Shown here: piece by piece, positions 33,307 to 33,626 of the stretch | Layout: each line of letters opens with the position of its first letter | Numbering within the stretch: position 1 is the first letter of the stretch | Source of the DNA: Desulfomonilaceae bacterium | Lineage (GTDB): Bacteria; Desulfobacterota; Desulfomonilia; Desulfomonilales; Desulfomonilaceae | Assembly: GCA_041662605.1 (NCBI GenBank) | Contig: JBAZSD010000035.1 | Span: 1 to 33,626 of the forward strand | Length of the DNA: 33,626 nucleotides | Reading direction: 5' to 3' | Program-made: the position numbers and the translations under genes | The notes under the pieces: model-generated | What the model was told of the DNA's origin: nothing | Database searches by the model: none | What the model saw: the letters and a program-made list of their open reading frames with translations, nothing else

Positions 33307-33626
33307 GATTCACCCCTGATTCTAAATTGTGATTTTCTATATTTTTTTAGACAACTGAAATGTAGTTTTAGGTCCGTGTGAAATGTGGCTTGAACAAAAG
33401 GTATGTTTCTAAAGGGTGAAATAAATTGCTGTTGTCAGAGAATTACTCTATTCTCAAATCCATTATGTCACACAAAATGTGGTGTCCACCTTTGACGATC
33501 TGTACTGGTTCAGCGGAAAATGGACAGAGGCCTCTTTTTCTTAGACAGTCGCTGGTGTGAATCGAGATTATATTCCGCCCTTCGGGCGGGGATTTTTTAG
33601 GCATCACAAGGTCTATCGTCCGATGA
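33268..33626. other. Gene-free right end
   Basis: No gene seen apart from the start of the minus-strand fragment. It contains related short words (TGAAATGTAG at 33357, TGAAATGTGG at 33379, AAAATGTGG near 33475), an intrinsic terminator, and near the edge the 11-mer TCACAAGGTCT (33604-33614), the reverse complement of bases 4-14. Confidence 0.5.
33575..33598 (+). terminator. Intrinsic terminator
   Basis: CCGCCC-TTC-GGGCGG followed by GGATTTTTT. The gene it would serve is not evident, since the nearest plus-strand frame ends 300 bases earlier. Confidence 0.7.

Noticed and set aside
1..33626. tRNA or rRNA genes
   Set aside because: No T-loop GTTCGA-type motif in a cloverleaf context and no rRNA-like conserved words were found on either strand by eye.

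Overview
The window reads as chromosomal DNA of a strictly anaerobic member of the Desulfobacterota (old Deltaproteobacteria), perhaps near Desulfomonile or the Syntrophobacterales. This is inference. It rests on the DHH-CBS-tRNA nucleotidyltransferase fusion, a stand-alone pyruvate/oxaloacetate carboxyltransferase subunit, an anaerobe-type biotin synthase, a stomatin/NfeD operon, and heavy use of sigma-54 signalling. No rRNA, tRNA or CRISPR array was found.

Region 1 (1-13.4 kb) is housekeeping. In order it holds a structured, terminator-like element, the DHH-CBS-PAP tRNA nucleotidyltransferase fusion, a carboxyltransferase without a biotin domain, a family 4 glycosyltransferase, a secreted DUF1615-like protein (minus), rpoH and a small heat-shock protein (minus), bioB (plus), a B12-binding radical SAM protein and a DUF1343/NamZ-like protein (minus).

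Region 2 (13.4-18.1 kb) is a minus-strand run of closely spaced genes: coaBC, a family 4 uracil-DNA glycosylase, NfeD, slipin and a small four-helix membrane protein, continuing into namZ and the radical SAM gene.

Region 3 (18.3-27.6 kb) is the most interesting part. A Lon-type protease carries a complete response-regulator receiver domain inserted between its N-terminal helical segment and its AAA+ module, and it lacks the usual large N-terminal substrate domain. Divergent from it is an operon encoding a 59-aa peptide, a small membrane protein, a TauE/SafE permease and a tandem universal stress protein. Next, on the minus strand, come a membrane histidine kinase and an NtrC-type sigma-54 activator. 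Last is a plus-strand gene for a two-repeat, USP-like protein. The 59-aa gene and the two-repeat gene each have a near-identical -24/-12 promoter (TGGCAC-RTATC-TTGW). Both are preceded at matching distance by inverted repeats of the form GTTGC-N5-GCAAC, which are good candidates for the activator's enhancer sites. The receiver in Lon closely resembles the receiver of the activator. My proposal is one signalling module in which a single kinase could control both transcription (activator) and proteolysis (receiver-Lon), with the stress proteins, permease and FAEAGE-motif proteins as the regulon.

Region 4 (27.6-33.6 kb) is accessory DNA: a prim-pol/RepA-like replication protein, a cluster of GGTTACA repeats next to an AT-rich block (candidate origin), two toxin-antitoxin pairs (HicAB and HigBA-like), a zone of hairpins, and several broken genes (a frameshifted secreted protein, a truncated Sel1-type protein, other remnants). 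It looks like a decaying integrated element.
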